DNA of 64,000 bases from JAOXRU01 sp965247735 (GCA_965247735.1 CBDFHN010000002.1:4712001-4776000), one strand, 5' to 3'. Shown: positions 24,348-33,657, numbered from the stretch's first letter. Notes: generated from the letters alone by a model not told the origin. Numbers and translations are program-made.

Positions 24348-24749
24348 ATGGGTGATAAAGAGCTATTGGAAAAAGATGAAATTTTCTCAAAAGTATTAAG
24401 GGCAGGAAGAAGAACATATTTCTTTGATGTTAGGAGCACAAAAGCTGGAGATTACTATCTTACAGTAACAGAGAGTAAGAAATTCACTCATGATGATGGA
24501 TCTTTTCATTATAAAAAACATAAAATATATCTTTATAAAGAAGATTTTACTGCGTTTAGAGAAATCTTAGGAGAAATGATGGACTATGTTATTGATGAAA
24601 AGGGATCTGAAGTAATTTCTGAACGTCATCAAAAAGATTTCAAAAAAGAAGTTTTCGAAAGTGATCAAGAAGTAGTGGCAACTCAAAATGAAGTTGTTGC
24701 AGAAGATAAAACAGATAATTTCACGGATATAAGTTTTGACGATATCTAA
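24348..24749 (+). CDS. PUR-alpha-like (DUF3276) nucleic-acid-binding protein
   Basis: A 133-residue protein with one PUR repeat: IFSKVLRAGRRTYFFDVRST, KAGDYYLTVTESKK and HKIYLYKEDFTAFREILGEM. PUR domains bind single-stranded DNA and RNA in a Whirly-like fold; the Borrelia and Bacteroidota members are single-repeat dimers. The C-terminal tail is acidic (SDQEVVATQNEVVAEDKTDN). It stands alone between terminators, likely as a housekeeping regulator. Confidence 0.92.
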   Translation: MGDKELLEKDEIFSKVLRAGRRTYFFDVRSTKAGDYYLTVTESKKFTHDDGSFHYKKHKIYLYKEDFTAFREILGEMMDYVIDEKGSEVISERHQKDFKKEVFESDQEVVATQNEVVAEDKTDNFTDISFDDI

Positions 24750-24779
24750 GAATAGCTATATTTTTCTTAAAAAAAACTT

Positions 24780-24809
24780 AACGGCTGCATTAATTGCAGC
24801 CGTTTTTTT
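24780..24809 (+). terminator. Rho-independent terminator after PUR gene
   Basis: A GC-rich 10-bp stem AACGGCTGCA/TGCAGCCGTT with a short loop and seven T, 30 bases past the stop. Confidence 0.9.
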
Positions 24810-24840
24810 ATTTTTATAAACTAACTAAATACAACTATAT

Positions 24841-27366
24841 ATGAAAAAAATTATACTAGGACTACTTTTGGTATTTGCTAATTTTGGTTTCGCGCAGCAA
24901 GAGCTGGATTTGTCATATTACTTACCACAGAATATAACTTATGATGCTAATATACCAACCCCAAAAGAAGTAATTGGGCACGAAGTTGGAGAATGGCATG
25001 TGACCCACGATAAATTAATGTTTTACATGCAGGCTGTAGCAGCAGCCTCTGATAGAATTACTATAGAAAGTCGTGGTACCACCTTTGAAGGAAGGCCAGT
25101 GTTATTGTTGACAGTAACATCTCCAAAAAATCATAATAATATTGATGCTATTCAAAAAGCACACCAATCATTAACTACAGCAGAAGGGAATTCTGCTTCT
25201 GTTGCCAATATGCCAATAGTTGTATACCAAGGGTTTTCTATTCATGGTAATGAGTCTAGTGGTTCTAATGCATCATTAGCTTTTGCATATTACTTAGCTG
25301 CCGCTCAAGGAAATGAAATAGATACTCTACTAGATAATGTGGTAATCTTACTAGATCCATCTTTTAATCCAGATGGATTGCAGCGTTTTTCATATTGGGC
25401 AAATATGAATAAGAGCAAAAATATTAACCCTGATAATAATGATAGAGAATATCATGAGGCATGGCCAGCAGGAAGAACCAATCATTATTGGTTTGATATG
25501 AATAGAGACTGGTTGCCAGTGCAATTACCAGAAAGTAGAGCACGTATTGAAACTTTTCATAAATGGCAACCGAATATCTTAACAGATCATCATGAAATGG
25601 GAACGAATTCATCGTTTTTCTTTCAGCCAGGTGTCGCTAGTAGAACACATCCGCTAACACCAAAATTAAATCAAGAGTTAACAAAAGAAATTGCAACTCA
25701 TCATATAGCTGCCTTGGATAAAATTGGATCACTGTATTATTCAGAAGAGAGTTTTGATGATTATTACTATGGTAAAGGATCTACTTTTCCAGATATTAAC
25801 GGTAGTATTGGTATTCTGTTTGAACAAGGAAGTTCTAGAGGACATGCCCAAGAAACGGTTAATGGGTTGTTGACTTTTCCATTTACAATAAGAAACCAAT
25901 TTACTGCTGCATTGTCTACCTTGTCCGCAGCAAAAAATATGCGCACAAAAATATTAACGTATCAGCGCGATTTTTATAAGAATGCCAGAACACAGGCTGC
26001 TAAGGATAAAACCAAGGCTATTGTTTTTGGAGATAATAAAGATGCTGCTAAAACATGGCATTTGGCAGAAGTATTACATAGGCATAAGATTAAATTTCAT
26101 GAGCTAGCAAAGGATGTAAGTATAAAAGGGAAAGATTATAAAAAGGGTTATAGTTATGTGGTGCCAATGGGGCAAAAAAACTATAAACTGATCAATGCTA
26201 TGTTCGAAAAAAGAACAACATTTACGGATAGTATTTTTTATGATATCTCGGCTTGGACTTTTCCATTAGCTTTTAATGTAGATTATAATGAGGTAAACTC
26301 TTTAACAAATGCTGGAAATGAAATAACAAATTTTGTACCTAATAAGGGGAGTGTATCTGCAAAGAGTAGTTATGCATACTTATTTGAATGGAACGAGTAC
26401 TATACACCAAAGTTATTGAATGCTATTTTAAATAAGGGAATTAGAGCTAAAGTTGGGAAAACGCCTTTTTCTGTTGAAGGAAAAAAATATGATTATGGAA
26501 CAATTATGATTCCTATTCAAAATCAAAAACTAAATGCTGATGAATTGTATCAGTTTTTAAAAGTACTTGCTGAGGAAACGCAAGTGCATATAACGGCAGT
26601 GTCTACGGGTAGTACTGTAGGGATTGATTTAGGAAGTAACGATTTTGTAGCCTTAAAAAAACAAAAAGTGGCCATGTTAGTAGGTAATGGGGTGACCTCT
26701 TATGATGCGGGGGAAATGTGGCATTTATTGGACCAACGTTATGATATGTTATTGACAAAAATTGATACAGACTATTTTAATAGAGTGGACTTAAGCAAAT
26801 ATACAACGCTTATAATGCCAAATGTACGTGGTAGTGCTTTAGATGAAAGAGGTGTAAAAAAGTTAAAAACATGGGTTAGAAATGGTGGTACTTTAATTGG
26901 GTATAGAGGTACGGTTAATTGGTTGAAAAACAAAGAGTTTTTAAAAGTAGAATTAAAGGAAAAAGAAGAACGTACGGCTAAGAATGTTACGTTTGAACAA
27001 AGTAGAAACTACCGTGGAGCACAAGTTACTGGTGGTGCTATATTTGAAACTAAATTGGATCGTTCGCATCCTATAAATTTTGGTTATAAAAATAGTAATC
27101 TAGCCTTGTTTAGAAATACAAATATTTATTTAAAGCCTAAAAAAGATAGCTACAACAATCCTATTCAATATACTGCCGATCCATTATTGAGCGGCTATAT
27201 TTCCGAAGAGAATTTAGCAATCATTAAAAATGCAGTGCCTTTTACAACACAAAGAATGGGTAGTGGTAGAGTAATAGGGTTTACTGATAATACTAATTTT
27301 AGAGCATTCTGGTATGGAACTAATAAACTGTTGATGAATGCAATTTTTTTTAGTAAAGCAATGTAG
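24841..27366 (+). CDS. Secreted M14-family zinc carboxypeptidase
   Basis: An 841-residue exported protein with signal peptide KKIILGLLLVFANFGFAQQ. The M14 domain occupies about 40-370. Zinc ligands are at SIHGNESSGSNAS (HxxE) and the later DHHEMG region. The substrate-binding Arg region is MNRDWLPVQLPESRA, and the catalytic Glu side is near SIGILFEQGSSRGHAQE. The remaining 450 residues include a glutamine-amidotransferase-like domain (KVAMLVGNGVTSYDAGEMWH and the GGTLIGYRG strand), as in large Bacteroidota M14 enzymes. It probably cleaves peptides or murein peptides outside the cytoplasm. A fossil of a second such gene end lies at 28982-29053. Confidence 0.92.
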   Translation: MKKIILGLLLVFANFGFAQQELDLSYYLPQNITYDANIPTPKEVIGHEVGEWHVTHDKLMFYMQAVAAASDRITIESRGTTFEGRPVLLLTVTSPKNHNNIDAIQKAHQSLTTAEGNSASVANMPIVVYQGFSIHGNESSGSNASLAFAYYLAAAQGNEIDTLLDNVVILLDPSFNPDGLQRFSYWANMNKSKNINPDNNDREYHEAWPAGRTNHYWFDMNRDWLPVQLPESRARIETFHKWQPNILTDHHEMGTNSSFFFQPGVASRTHPLTPKLNQELTKEIATHHIAALDKIGSLYYSEESFDDYYYGKGSTFPDINGSIGILFEQGSSRGHAQETVNGLLTFPFTIRNQFTAALSTLSAAKNMRTKILTYQRDFYKNARTQAAKDKTKAIVFGDNKDAAKTWHLAEVLHRHKIKFHELAKDVSIKGKDYKKGYSYVVPMGQKNYKLINAMFEKRTTFTDSIFYDISAWTFPLAFNVDYNEVNSLTNAGNEITNFVPNKGSVSAKSSYAYLFEWNEYYTPKLLNAILNKGIRAKVGKTPFSVEGKKYDYGTIMIPIQNQKLNADELYQFLKVLAEETQVHITAVSTGSTVGIDLGSNDFVALKKQKVAMLVGNGVTSYDAGEMWHLLDQRYDMLLTKIDTDYFNRVDLSKYTTLIMPNVRGSALDERGVKKLKTWVRNGGTLIGYRGTVNWLKNKEFLKVELKEKEERTAKNVTFEQSRNYRGAQVTGGAIFETKLDRSHPINFGYKNSNLALFRNTNIYLKPKKDSYNNPIQYTADPLLSGYISEENLAIIKNAVPFTTQRMGSGRVIGFTDNTNFRAFWYGTNKLLMNAIFFSKAM

Positions 27367-27390
27367 TATTATAAGAAGATAAAGTAAATG

Positions 27391-27429
27391 AAAAAAGGTC
27401 CGAAACGGTTAACGTTTTGGACTTTTTTT
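27391..27429 (+). terminator. Rho-independent terminator after M14 peptidase
   Basis: A long imperfect stem, AAAAAAGGTCCGAAACG against CGTTTTGGACTTTTTTT, with a short loop and T tract, 25 bases beyond the stop. Confidence 0.88.
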
Positions 27430-27539
27430 GTTTAGTGTAGTTTATAGATGATAATACGTACTTAATTCCATTCTTTTTTATTAGGTTTAAAACGAATGTA
27501 AAAGCCCAAAGTCAAAGTTTAATCTTAATAAACTCGTTT

Positions 27540-28727
27540 TTAACCATTTTTATTTAAATGTTTAGCAAGATAGACACCAATACTTGCGCAAGCTTGCAAT
27601 AGATATCCACCAGTAGGAGTATCCCAATCTAACATTTCACCAATACAAAATTGGTTGGACATGTTTTTAAGTTCAAAATTTTCCGTAATAGCATTCAAAT
27701 CAATTCCTCCAACGGTAGAAATGGCTTCGTCAATAGATGCAGAATTTATTATTTCTAAAGGAAATTTTTTAATGTTATTTGTTAGCGATTCTATATTTAG
27801 ATAAGATTCTTTAGTGAGGTATGTTTTTAATAAATCAATTTGAGATGCACTTAGTTTGAGTGCCTTTTTTAAAATTTCAGTAGTATTTCTATATGTAGAT
27901 AGTTTTATTTTTGAATGGATGTTTTCTAATGTTAAGGAAGGTTTAAAATCGATAAAAATGGTTGCTCTTGAGTTTGTATCCAACTGATTTCTGATTTCTG
28001 GGCTTAGCCCATATATAGAATTTCCTTCTAGGCCAAATTTAGTAATAACCGCTTCCCCTTTTTGAGTAGAGTTATTACAAGAAATGGCAATGTTTTTTAA
28101 AGGGCTGCCTTCGTGTTTTTGAATGAAACTGGGTTTCCAATCAATTTGATAACTGCAGTTTGATGCTTGAAATGATTTTGTTTTTATTCCTTTTTCGGAA
28201 AAAGTATCGCGCCAATTCCCATCTGATCCAGTAATTTTCCAGCTTGCTCCTCCTAAAGAAAATACGGTGTAATTTGTTTGTATCGCTTTGTTATTAATAA
28301 TTGGGTTTCTGGTGTCGTCCCAGCTAGAAAAAGTATGTGCGTATTTAATAATAACTCCTTTTTCTTTGAGGGATTTTAGAATTGCATTCAACACATCAAT
28401 GGGTTTAATTCCTTCTTTTGGATAGACTCTTTTGCTGCTTCCTATATACGTTGGAATCTTAATTTGATTAAGCCAATTTCTAAAATCAGTATTGGTGAAG
28501 TTAAGTAGTGCTTTGTCTAAAAAATAATTTGGTGTGTAACGTTTAATAAGTTGATCAATCGGTTCTGAATGAGTTAAGTTGAAACCGCCCTTGCCAGCAA
28601 CTAAAAATTTGCGCCCAGAGGTTTTGTTTTTTTCATAGATGGTAATTGTAAATTTTTCAGTATCTAAAAAAGCAGCTAGTAAAAAAGCTGATGGACCGCC
28701 ACCTATAATTGCAATTTGTTTTTTCAT
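27540..28727 (-). CDS. NAD(P)/FAD-dependent oxidoreductase of the HI0933/BaiN family
   Basis: A 395-residue flavoprotein. The N-terminal dinucleotide fold is IAIIGGGPSAFLLAAFLD, then EKNKTSGRKFLVAGKGGFNLTHSEP, the hallmark of HI0933-like proteins. The middle carries the beta-barrel insertion, the C-terminus TVGGIDLNAI (in the family usually GGV), and FCIGEMLDWDTPTGGYLLQACASIG for the FAD-binding end. The pattern SAFLLA and the short length suggest the TIGR03862 (PP_4765) subgroup. The reaction is unknown; BaiN relatives reduce bile-acid intermediates, but that should not be assumed. It is a single gene facing left. Confidence 0.9.
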   Translation of the reverse strand: MKKQIAIIGGGPSAFLLAAFLDTEKFTITIYEKNKTSGRKFLVAGKGGFNLTHSEPIDQLIKRYTPNYFLDKALLNFTNTDFRNWLNQIKIPTYIGSSKRVYPKEGIKPIDVLNAILKSLKEKGVIIKYAHTFSSWDDTRNPIINNKAIQTNYTVFSLGGASWKITGSDGNWRDTFSEKGIKTKSFQASNCSYQIDWKPSFIQKHEGSPLKNIAISCNNSTQKGEAVITKFGLEGNSIYGLSPEIRNQLDTNSRATIFIDFKPSLTLENIHSKIKLSTYRNTTEILKKALKLSASQIDLLKTYLTKESYLNIESLTNNIKKFPLEIINSASIDEAISTVGGIDLNAITENFELKNMSNQFCIGEMLDWDTPTGGYLLQACASIGVYLAKHLNKNG

Positions 28728-28981
28728 GAAGCAAAATTTTATGAATAGCTTGATAGCGCTATAAGGCTGTTCTTTTTTACCTTCTATATCTTTTGAGCTG
28801 ATGTATGATTAAGCGATAAAAATTGATAAGGTGTTTCTTAAATATTTTCGTTTTGTCTATTATGCAGCAAGTTGCTTTTATGTTATCAAAACCAATAATT
28901 TTAGTAAATCAATTCTGATGTTTCAAGCTTAATGAATTCTTTCTTACATTTTATTTTTTAATTTAGAAATTAGAATAAAGC
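28728..28981. other. Gene-free stretch upstream of flavoprotein
   Basis: AT-rich with no convincing frame or terminator seen. It precedes the short peptidase-end fossil and may contain more decayed parts of that gene too worn to align by eye. Confidence 0.5.
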
Positions 28982-29053
28982 AGTTTTAGAGTATTCTGAT
29001 GTGGAACTAATAAGTTGGTGATGAGTGTGATGTTTTTTAGTAAGGCAATGTAA
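28982..29053 (+). pseudogene. Fossil of the 3' end of an M14 peptidase gene
   Basis: The final 23 codons and stop align without gaps to the last 23 codons of the intact M14 gene (ending 27366). The intact gene reads FRAFWYGTNKLLM and FFSKAM-stop; here it reads FRVF*CGTNKLVM and FFSKAM-stop. Sixteen of 23 residues are identical. The Trp codon TGG has become TGA and most differences are transitions. Upstream similarity fades quickly, so most of the gene has gone. It suggests a former tandem paralogue or a partial duplication. Confidence 0.75.
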
Positions 29054-29110
29054 AATCATAAAAAAAAGCAATAAATTTAAAAATGTCTAATGTGTATCAT
29101 TACAGTTTTT

Positions 29111-29764
29111 TTAGGTTGAAATTACAGGTGTTTTTCCGATTAATTTTTTATTAGTTAAAGCGTTTACCATAAACTTTGCCACATTTTCTCGGCTGATTGT
29201 AATTTTTGGTTTTGGATTGTTTCCGTAGCTTTCATTTACTTTTTTCTCCTTTTTGGAGTTGATAAGTCCACTAGGTCTAACAATGGTCCAATCTAAATTT
29301 GAAGATTTTAAAATGTTTTCTTGTTTCTCATGATCTATATAGGCAGTACTAATATTGCTATAATCGATTAATGTTTTAAACCAAAACGGAATATCTAATC
29401 TGGTTTCAGAAATTCCCCAGGCTGAGCAAACTACAATCCTAAAATTATTGTTTTGTTCTAAAATGGAAACTACATTGTTCATTGTACAAGATAGTAGGTT
29501 TGGAGGGGTTCTTAATTTGGACCAGGGAAAATCCGATTTACGTGAGATATTCAATGAACTAATTAATCCATTACATCCTTTAATAGCTTTTTTTAAGTCG
29601 GAGATGTTTTCTGGAGAGCCTTTGTAAACGGTTAGTAAATTAGAGTTTTCCTTTATTTTTTTAGGTTCCCGGACTAAGCAATTTACTTCAAAGCCTTTTT
29701 TGATGACTTCTTTTAGAATTAGTTTTCCTGTTCTACCTGTAGCTCCAAGTATTAAGATTTTCAT
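29111..29764 (-). CDS. NAD(P)-binding SDR-like protein (NmrA/atypical SDR)
   Basis: About 217 residues from the ATG at 29764, which starts exactly at KILILGATGRTGKLILKEV, the GxxGxxG Rossmann motif; the open frame extends to a TTG nine codons earlier that adds only polar residues. FEVNCLVREP is the NADP-selecting strand end, and WTIVRPSGLINSK and ISRENVAKFMVNAL are typical of the BVR-B/YwnB-like atypical SDR group. The substrate is unknown. A single cytosolic gene, loosely linked with csaA downstream on the same strand. Confidence 0.87.
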   Translation of the reverse strand: MKILILGATGRTGKLILKEVIKKGFEVNCLVREPKKIKENSNLLTVYKGSPENISDLKKAIKGCNGLISSLNISRKSDFPWSKLRTPPNLLSCTMNNVVSILEQNNNFRIVVCSAWGISETRLDIPFWFKTLIDYSNISTAYIDHEKQENILKSSNLDWTIVRPSGLINSKKEKKVNESYGNNPKPKITISRENVAKFMVNALTNKKLIGKTPVIST

Positions 29765-29823
29765 TTTACAGCCTGTTTTTTTTGATAGCAAACAACTCAG
29801 TATAATTGCTACTGATTGTGTAT

Positions 29824-30156
29824 TTAAGATATTTTCAATCCATTGGCAACTTCCATGGTAGGAGATAGTAAAGTAACGTCATCACCAGATACAGCTCCAA
29901 GGACTAGGCACTCACTCATAAAATTAGCAATTTGTTTCTTAGGGAAGTTAACAACAGCTATAACCTGTAATCCCATCAAATTTTCTTTATTGTGCTTATT
30001 GGTGATTTGTGCTGATGTTTTTTTAATTCCAAGTTCAGAGCCAAAATCAATATCTAGTTTATAGGCAGGTTTTCTTGCTTCAGGGAAATCATGAATAGCA
30101 ACTACCGTACCTACTCTCATATTTACTTTTGAAAAATCATTCCAGTTTATTTCCAT
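29824..30156 (-). CDS. csaA: tRNA-binding-domain export chaperone CsaA
   Basis: A 110-residue dimeric OB-fold protein, with chaperone or tRNA-binding roles reported in Bacillus. From the ATG at 30156 it reads EINWNDFSKVNMRVGTVVAI, then FPEARKPAYKLDIDFG, KKTSAQITNKH and GLQVIAVVNFPKKQIA, ending MSECLVLGA. The open frame extends 8 codons upstream, but the ATG at 30156 overlaps the upstream stop as TAATG, so coupling with the Mpo1-like gene supports this start. Confidence 0.93.
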   Translation of the reverse strand: MEINWNDFSKVNMRVGTVVAIHDFPEARKPAYKLDIDFGSELGIKKTSAQITNKHNKENLMGLQVIAVVNFPKKQIANFMSECLVLGAVSGDDVTLLSPTMEVANGLKIS

Positions 30157-30611
30157 TATTTTAATTGATGTATGACCCATGCTGGGCCAATTAGTAAAAA
30201 TTGTAAGTCTTCTAAAAATGAAGGTTTTTTGCCTTCTAATTTATGTCCATAAAATTGTCCAATCCACGCAATTACAAATATAAACACTGATGCCATCCAT
30301 AAAGGAAATAATTGTCCCAAATAATAATTTCCAATTATACATACTGCCGAAAAAAAGAACATTTTTATGGCTAAAGAAACCGATAAACGAATGTAAAAAA
30401 TTAAAAGCAATATTAATATAGGAACAGCCCAGTTTTCTAGCAATGGAAAATTGATGTTAAAAATGCTAGTTAAAATTCCATTAGGAATGGACATAAATAG
30501 CCCAACAATTGAAAAGAAAATGGCAGGAACACAGAGGTAATGTATTTTTTTATTGGTACTGTTTTGGTGACTTTCTCCATAGGCAGAAAACCATTGCTCT
30601 AAAGTTTTCAT
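30156..30611 (-). CDS. Mpo1-like (DUF962) membrane protein
   Basis: A 151-residue integral membrane protein with about four helices. From the ATG at 30611 it reads KTLEQWFSAYGESHQNSTNK, then KIHYLCVPAIFFSIVGLF, with the conserved N..H....P of the DUF962/YGL010w family; FYGHKLEGKKPSF near the end is also typical. Yeast Mpo1 is an Fe-dependent 2-hydroxy-fatty-acid dioxygenase; activity here is inferred only from family. The open frame reaches a TTG ten codons earlier, but ATG is preferred. It shares TAATG with csaA. Confidence 0.88.
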   Translation of the reverse strand: MKTLEQWFSAYGESHQNSTNKKIHYLCVPAIFFSIVGLFMSIPNGILTSIFNINFPLLENWAVPILILLLIFYIRLSVSLAIKMFFFSAVCIIGNYYLGQLFPLWMASVFIFVIAWIGQFYGHKLEGKKPSFLEDLQFLLIGPAWVIHQLK

Positions 30612-30749
30612 AGTTTTATAAGCTTGATTTATAATTCCCAAAATACACTTTTTTTAGAGGTTTAATAGTGTTATTGTTTAATTAATAACGATTTTATACT
30701 GCTAGTTTAAGAAATTATGAGTATTTTAATAGACTAACTAATTAACAAA

Positions 30750-31304
30750 ATGGCAGAAACACTAAGTAATATGCTTCCCTTAGGGACAATAGCACCAGAT
30801 TTTAAATTGTATGATACCGTATCTGAGATGGATGCAAGTTTAGGTGAGTTAAAAGGGTTTTATGGAACGGTTGTTATGTTTATTTGTAATCATTGTCCTT
30901 TTGTAATTCATTTAAATAAAGCAATTTCTACTTTGGCTAAAGAATATGTTTCTAAAGGTGTTAACTGTATTGCTATTTCTAGTAACGATGTTGTTAATTA
31001 TCCTCAAGATGGACCACAATTGATGAAAGAAAATGTGATAGAGAATGAATTTATTTTCCCCTATCTCTATGATGAGACTCAAGAAGTGGCCGAAGCTTAT
31101 GCTGCTGCTTGTACTCCTGATTTTTATTTGTTTAATACCAAACTTGAGTTGGTCTATAGGGGGCAGTTTGATGATTCTAGACCAGGCAATCAAAAGCCTA
31201 TAACGGGTGATGATTTAAAATCAGCAATAGATGCATTATTGTATAAGAAAGAAATGCTAGTAGAGCAAAAACCAAGCATAGGCTGTGGTATTAAATGGAA
31301 GTAA
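30750..31304 (+). CDS. Thioredoxin-family redoxin (AhpC/TSA-like)
   Basis: A 184-residue thioredoxin-fold protein: APDFKLYDTVSEMDASLGEL, VVMFICNHCPFVIHLNK with a CNHC active-site CxxC, then ISSNDVVNYPQDGPQLM and TPDFYLFNTKLELVYRGQ with the cis-Pro. This layout is typical of the cytosolic thioredoxin family proteins common in Flavobacteriia. It has no signal peptide. It has its own start after a 108-base gap and converges on the DinB gene; the two stop codons are adjacent. Confidence 0.92.
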   Translation: MAETLSNMLPLGTIAPDFKLYDTVSEMDASLGELKGFYGTVVMFICNHCPFVIHLNKAISTLAKEYVSKGVNCIAISSNDVVNYPQDGPQLMKENVIENEFIFPYLYDETQEVAEAYAAACTPDFYLFNTKLELVYRGQFDDSRPGNQKPITGDDLKSAIDALLYKKEMLVEQKPSIGCGIKWK

Positions 31305-31841
31305 TTACCAACCTTTTCTTTTGATTAAATTTGCAATATGTGCATAATGGTGTTCGCTGTGCCAAGCGTATGTTCCAATATTTGCAGCTAAGGTTTTTTC
31401 TTTATTATTTGCAGGATGAATAAATGTCGCGCTTAATTGTTCTTCGGAAAGGCCTTTTATTAAATAAACCAGCTTCGCATGCAATGCTGCAATATAAGTC
31501 AACGAGAGTTGAATGGGGGCTTCATTAGCATCAAATAATTTAGACCACTCTTTTTCATCATAAGCTTTAATCATAGGCGTGTTTTCTGTCAATGTCCACT
31601 TAAACCTTGTGTAGCTATTGTGATGGCTATCGGCAATATGATGAATTACTTGTCTTACAGTCCAGCCTCCTGGGCGATATACTGTGTTTAGTTGGTCGTC
31701 ATCTAATGAACTTACTAAAGCAGAAAGTCTGTTTGGTAACATTTCTAGTATTGCTGTCCATTCTGTTATGTTATAAGTTGTAATATTGGTTGGGCATTGA
31801 AAGTGTCCAATTGGGTATTTAAGATGTGTTAACTCGTCCAT
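31305..31841 (-). CDS. DinB/YfiT-family putative metal-dependent hydrolase
   Basis: A four-helix-bundle protein of 178 residues. YRPGGWTVRQVIHHIADSHHN carries two or three His that form the metal site together with GTYAWHSEHHYAHI at the C-terminus. The start MDELTHLKYPIGHFQCP matches the YfiT/BstA subgroup, some of which transfer bacillithiol or other thiols to toxic electrophiles. The thiol used here is unknown. It is followed 9 bases upstream on the same strand by a VOC protein, a combination fitting detoxification. Confidence 0.88.
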   Translation of the reverse strand: MDELTHLKYPIGHFQCPTNITTYNITEWTAILEMLPNRLSALVSSLDDDQLNTVYRPGGWTVRQVIHHIADSHHNSYTRFKWTLTENTPMIKAYDEKEWSKLFDANEAPIQLSLTYIAALHAKLVYLIKGLSEEQLSATFIHPANNKEKTLAANIGTYAWHSEHHYAHIANLIKRKGW

Positions 31842-31850
31842 TTTGTATAA

Positions 31851-32258
31851 TTATAATTGGTCAATGTCTAAAAAAGGATTGTATGCAATTTCCCAAAGGT
31901 TATCGTCTAAATCGGAGATATATCCGCTATAACCTCCCCAAAAAACATCTTCTGGTTTTTTTACAATTTTTACTCCTTTGGCTTCCAAATCTACAAATAT
32001 TTGGTCTACTTCATCTTTTGATCTGGTATTGTAAGCGAGTGTAACTCCTTTAAAACCATTACCAATTGAAGATACATTGGCGTCTTCTGCTAGTTTTTCT
32101 CTAGGATAGAGTGATAATAATATTCCGTTTAGTTTGATAAAAGTAATAGCATCTGTACTGTTTTTAGTACATTCCCAGCCAAATTTCTCAACATAAAAAG
32201 CTGTAGCTGATTTTAAATCAGAAACACCTAAACCAATTATTGTAAGTCTATTTTCCAT
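31851..32258 (-). CDS. VOC-superfamily (glyoxalase-like) protein
   Basis: A 135-residue protein with RLTIIGLGVSDLKSATAFYV and EKFGWECTK for the first beta-alpha-beta-beta-beta module, and WGGYSGYISDLDDNLWEIAYN for the second. That C-terminal pattern, with YISDLDDNLWEI, is common in bleomycin-resistance-like VOC proteins. It is probably metal-binding and the substrate is unknown. It lies 9 bases from the DinB gene, so they are likely one transcript. Confidence 0.9.
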   Translation of the reverse strand: MENRLTIIGLGVSDLKSATAFYVEKFGWECTKNSTDAITFIKLNGILLSLYPREKLAEDANVSSIGNGFKGVTLAYNTRSKDEVDQIFVDLEAKGVKIVKKPEDVFWGGYSGYISDLDDNLWEIAYNPFLDIDQL

Positions 32259-32344
32259 TGCTAAATTATAGTTATAATAATCAAATATAATAAAACAATA
32301 AAAATAACTAGAATAGAAGGCGATTTTTAAACCTAGGTTGTAAA

Positions 32345-33604
32345 CTAACGCCTATTTCTAGAATTAGAAGAACGTTTATTATTGTTGTTGTTTGATTTGT
32401 TATTTCTGTTTTTATTATTGTTTCTAGAACGTTGTTGCTGCTTTGGTTTTGGAGGAACAACGGTATTTTCATCTGGATAAGGATGCTCTTCAATAACAGG
32501 AATTTGCTGTTTTATTAATTTTTGAATATCCTTTAAGTATGGTTTTTCACCAAGATCACAAAAAGATAAGGCAACACCACTGGCTTTTGCTCTGCCTGTT
32601 CTTCCAATTCTATGCACATAGGTTTCTGGAATGTTTGGTAGGTCATAATTAATAACTAATGACAAATCTGAAACATCAATTCCTCTTGCAGCAATATCAG
32701 TAGCAATAAGCACATTTAACTTGCCATTTTTAAAGTCTCCTAATGCCCTCTGTCTTGCGTTCTGAGATTTATTTCCGTGTATGGCTGCCGCTTTAATATT
32801 TGCTTTCTGTAATGTTCTTACAATTTTATCCGCACCATGTTTAGTTCTCGAAAAAACTAAAGTAGCAGTCGCTTCTTTGGTCTCAATTAAATGAATAAGT
32901 AGTTTTCCTTTATTAGGTTTATCAACAAAATATACAGCTTGTTCTACTTTTTCAGCAGTAGCTTGTTCTGGCTTAATAGTGACTCTTTCTGGGTTACCAA
33001 GTATCTTTTCTGATAGCTCTACAATTTTTGCAGGCATGGTAGCGGAGAAGAATAATGATTGTCTTTTTTGAGGTAACTTCGCTATTATTTTTTTGATATC
33101 ATGTATAAAGCCCATTTCTAACATCTGATCGGCTTCATCTAATACAAAATACTTAATATGGTTTAAGGTTATAAAACCTTGAGATATTAAATCTAACAAC
33201 CTACCAGGAGTTGCAACAATAATATCTACACCTCTGCGTAATGCATTGGTTTGTGCATGCTGTTTTACACCACCAAAAATAACTGTATTTTTTAAGGTAG
33301 TGTTTTTTCCGTAGGTGGTTAGGCTTTCTCCAATTTGTATAGCTAACTCTCTTGTAGGAGTAACAATAAGGGCTTTAACCTTACGTTTCCCAGCGTTTCC
33401 TTCGTTTTCATTACTAAGGTGTTGTAAAATTGGGATTCCAAAAGCAGCAGTTTTTCCTGTTCCAGTTTGTGCACATCCTAATAGATCTTTTCTGTTTAAA
33501 AGAATGGGTATTGCTTGCTCTTGAATGGGAGTTGGGTTAGTATAGTTTTCGTCTTTAAGCGCCTTAACTATTGGAGCTATAATTCCTAAATCTTGGAAAG
33601 TCAT
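32345..33604 (-). CDS. DEAD-box ATP-dependent RNA helicase (RhlE-like)
   Basis: About 419 residues from the ATG at 33604 (TFQDLGIIAPIVKALKD), chosen over a TTG seven codons earlier. Motifs in order: Q motif NYTNPTPIQEQAIP, AQTGTGKT, PTRELAIQI, VLDEADQMLEMGF, SAT, TDIAARGIDV and HRIGRTGRA. A basic, asparagine-rich tail (about 380-419) probably binds RNA nonspecifically, as in RhlE-type helicases for ribosome assembly and cold adaptation. A TANNTTTG promoter lies 19 bases upstream. Confidence 0.95.
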   Translation of the reverse strand: MTFQDLGIIAPIVKALKDENYTNPTPIQEQAIPILLNRKDLLGCAQTGTGKTAAFGIPILQHLSNENEGNAGKRKVKALIVTPTRELAIQIGESLTTYGKNTTLKNTVIFGGVKQHAQTNALRRGVDIIVATPGRLLDLISQGFITLNHIKYFVLDEADQMLEMGFIHDIKKIIAKLPQKRQSLFFSATMPAKIVELSEKILGNPERVTIKPEQATAEKVEQAVYFVDKPNKGKLLIHLIETKEATATLVFSRTKHGADKIVRTLQKANIKAAAIHGNKSQNARQRALGDFKNGKLNVLIATDIAARGIDVSDLSLVINYDLPNIPETYVHRIGRTGRAKASGVALSFCDLGEKPYLKDIQKLIKQQIPVIEEHPYPDENTVVPPKPKQQQRSRNNNKNRNNKSNNNNNKRSSNSRNRR

Positions 33605-33622
33605 AATATATGTATCAGGGGG

Positions 33623-33630
33623 CAAAGGTA
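33623..33630 (-). promoter_or_regulatory. Probable helicase promoter -7 element (TACCTTTG)
   Basis: The reverse complement reads TACCTTTG, matching TANNTTTG, 18 bases before the preferred helicase ATG. Its position downstream of the longer TTG start supports the ATG. Confidence 0.5.
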
Positions 33631-33657
33631 GTTGAATTGTTTTGATATATTCTATAC

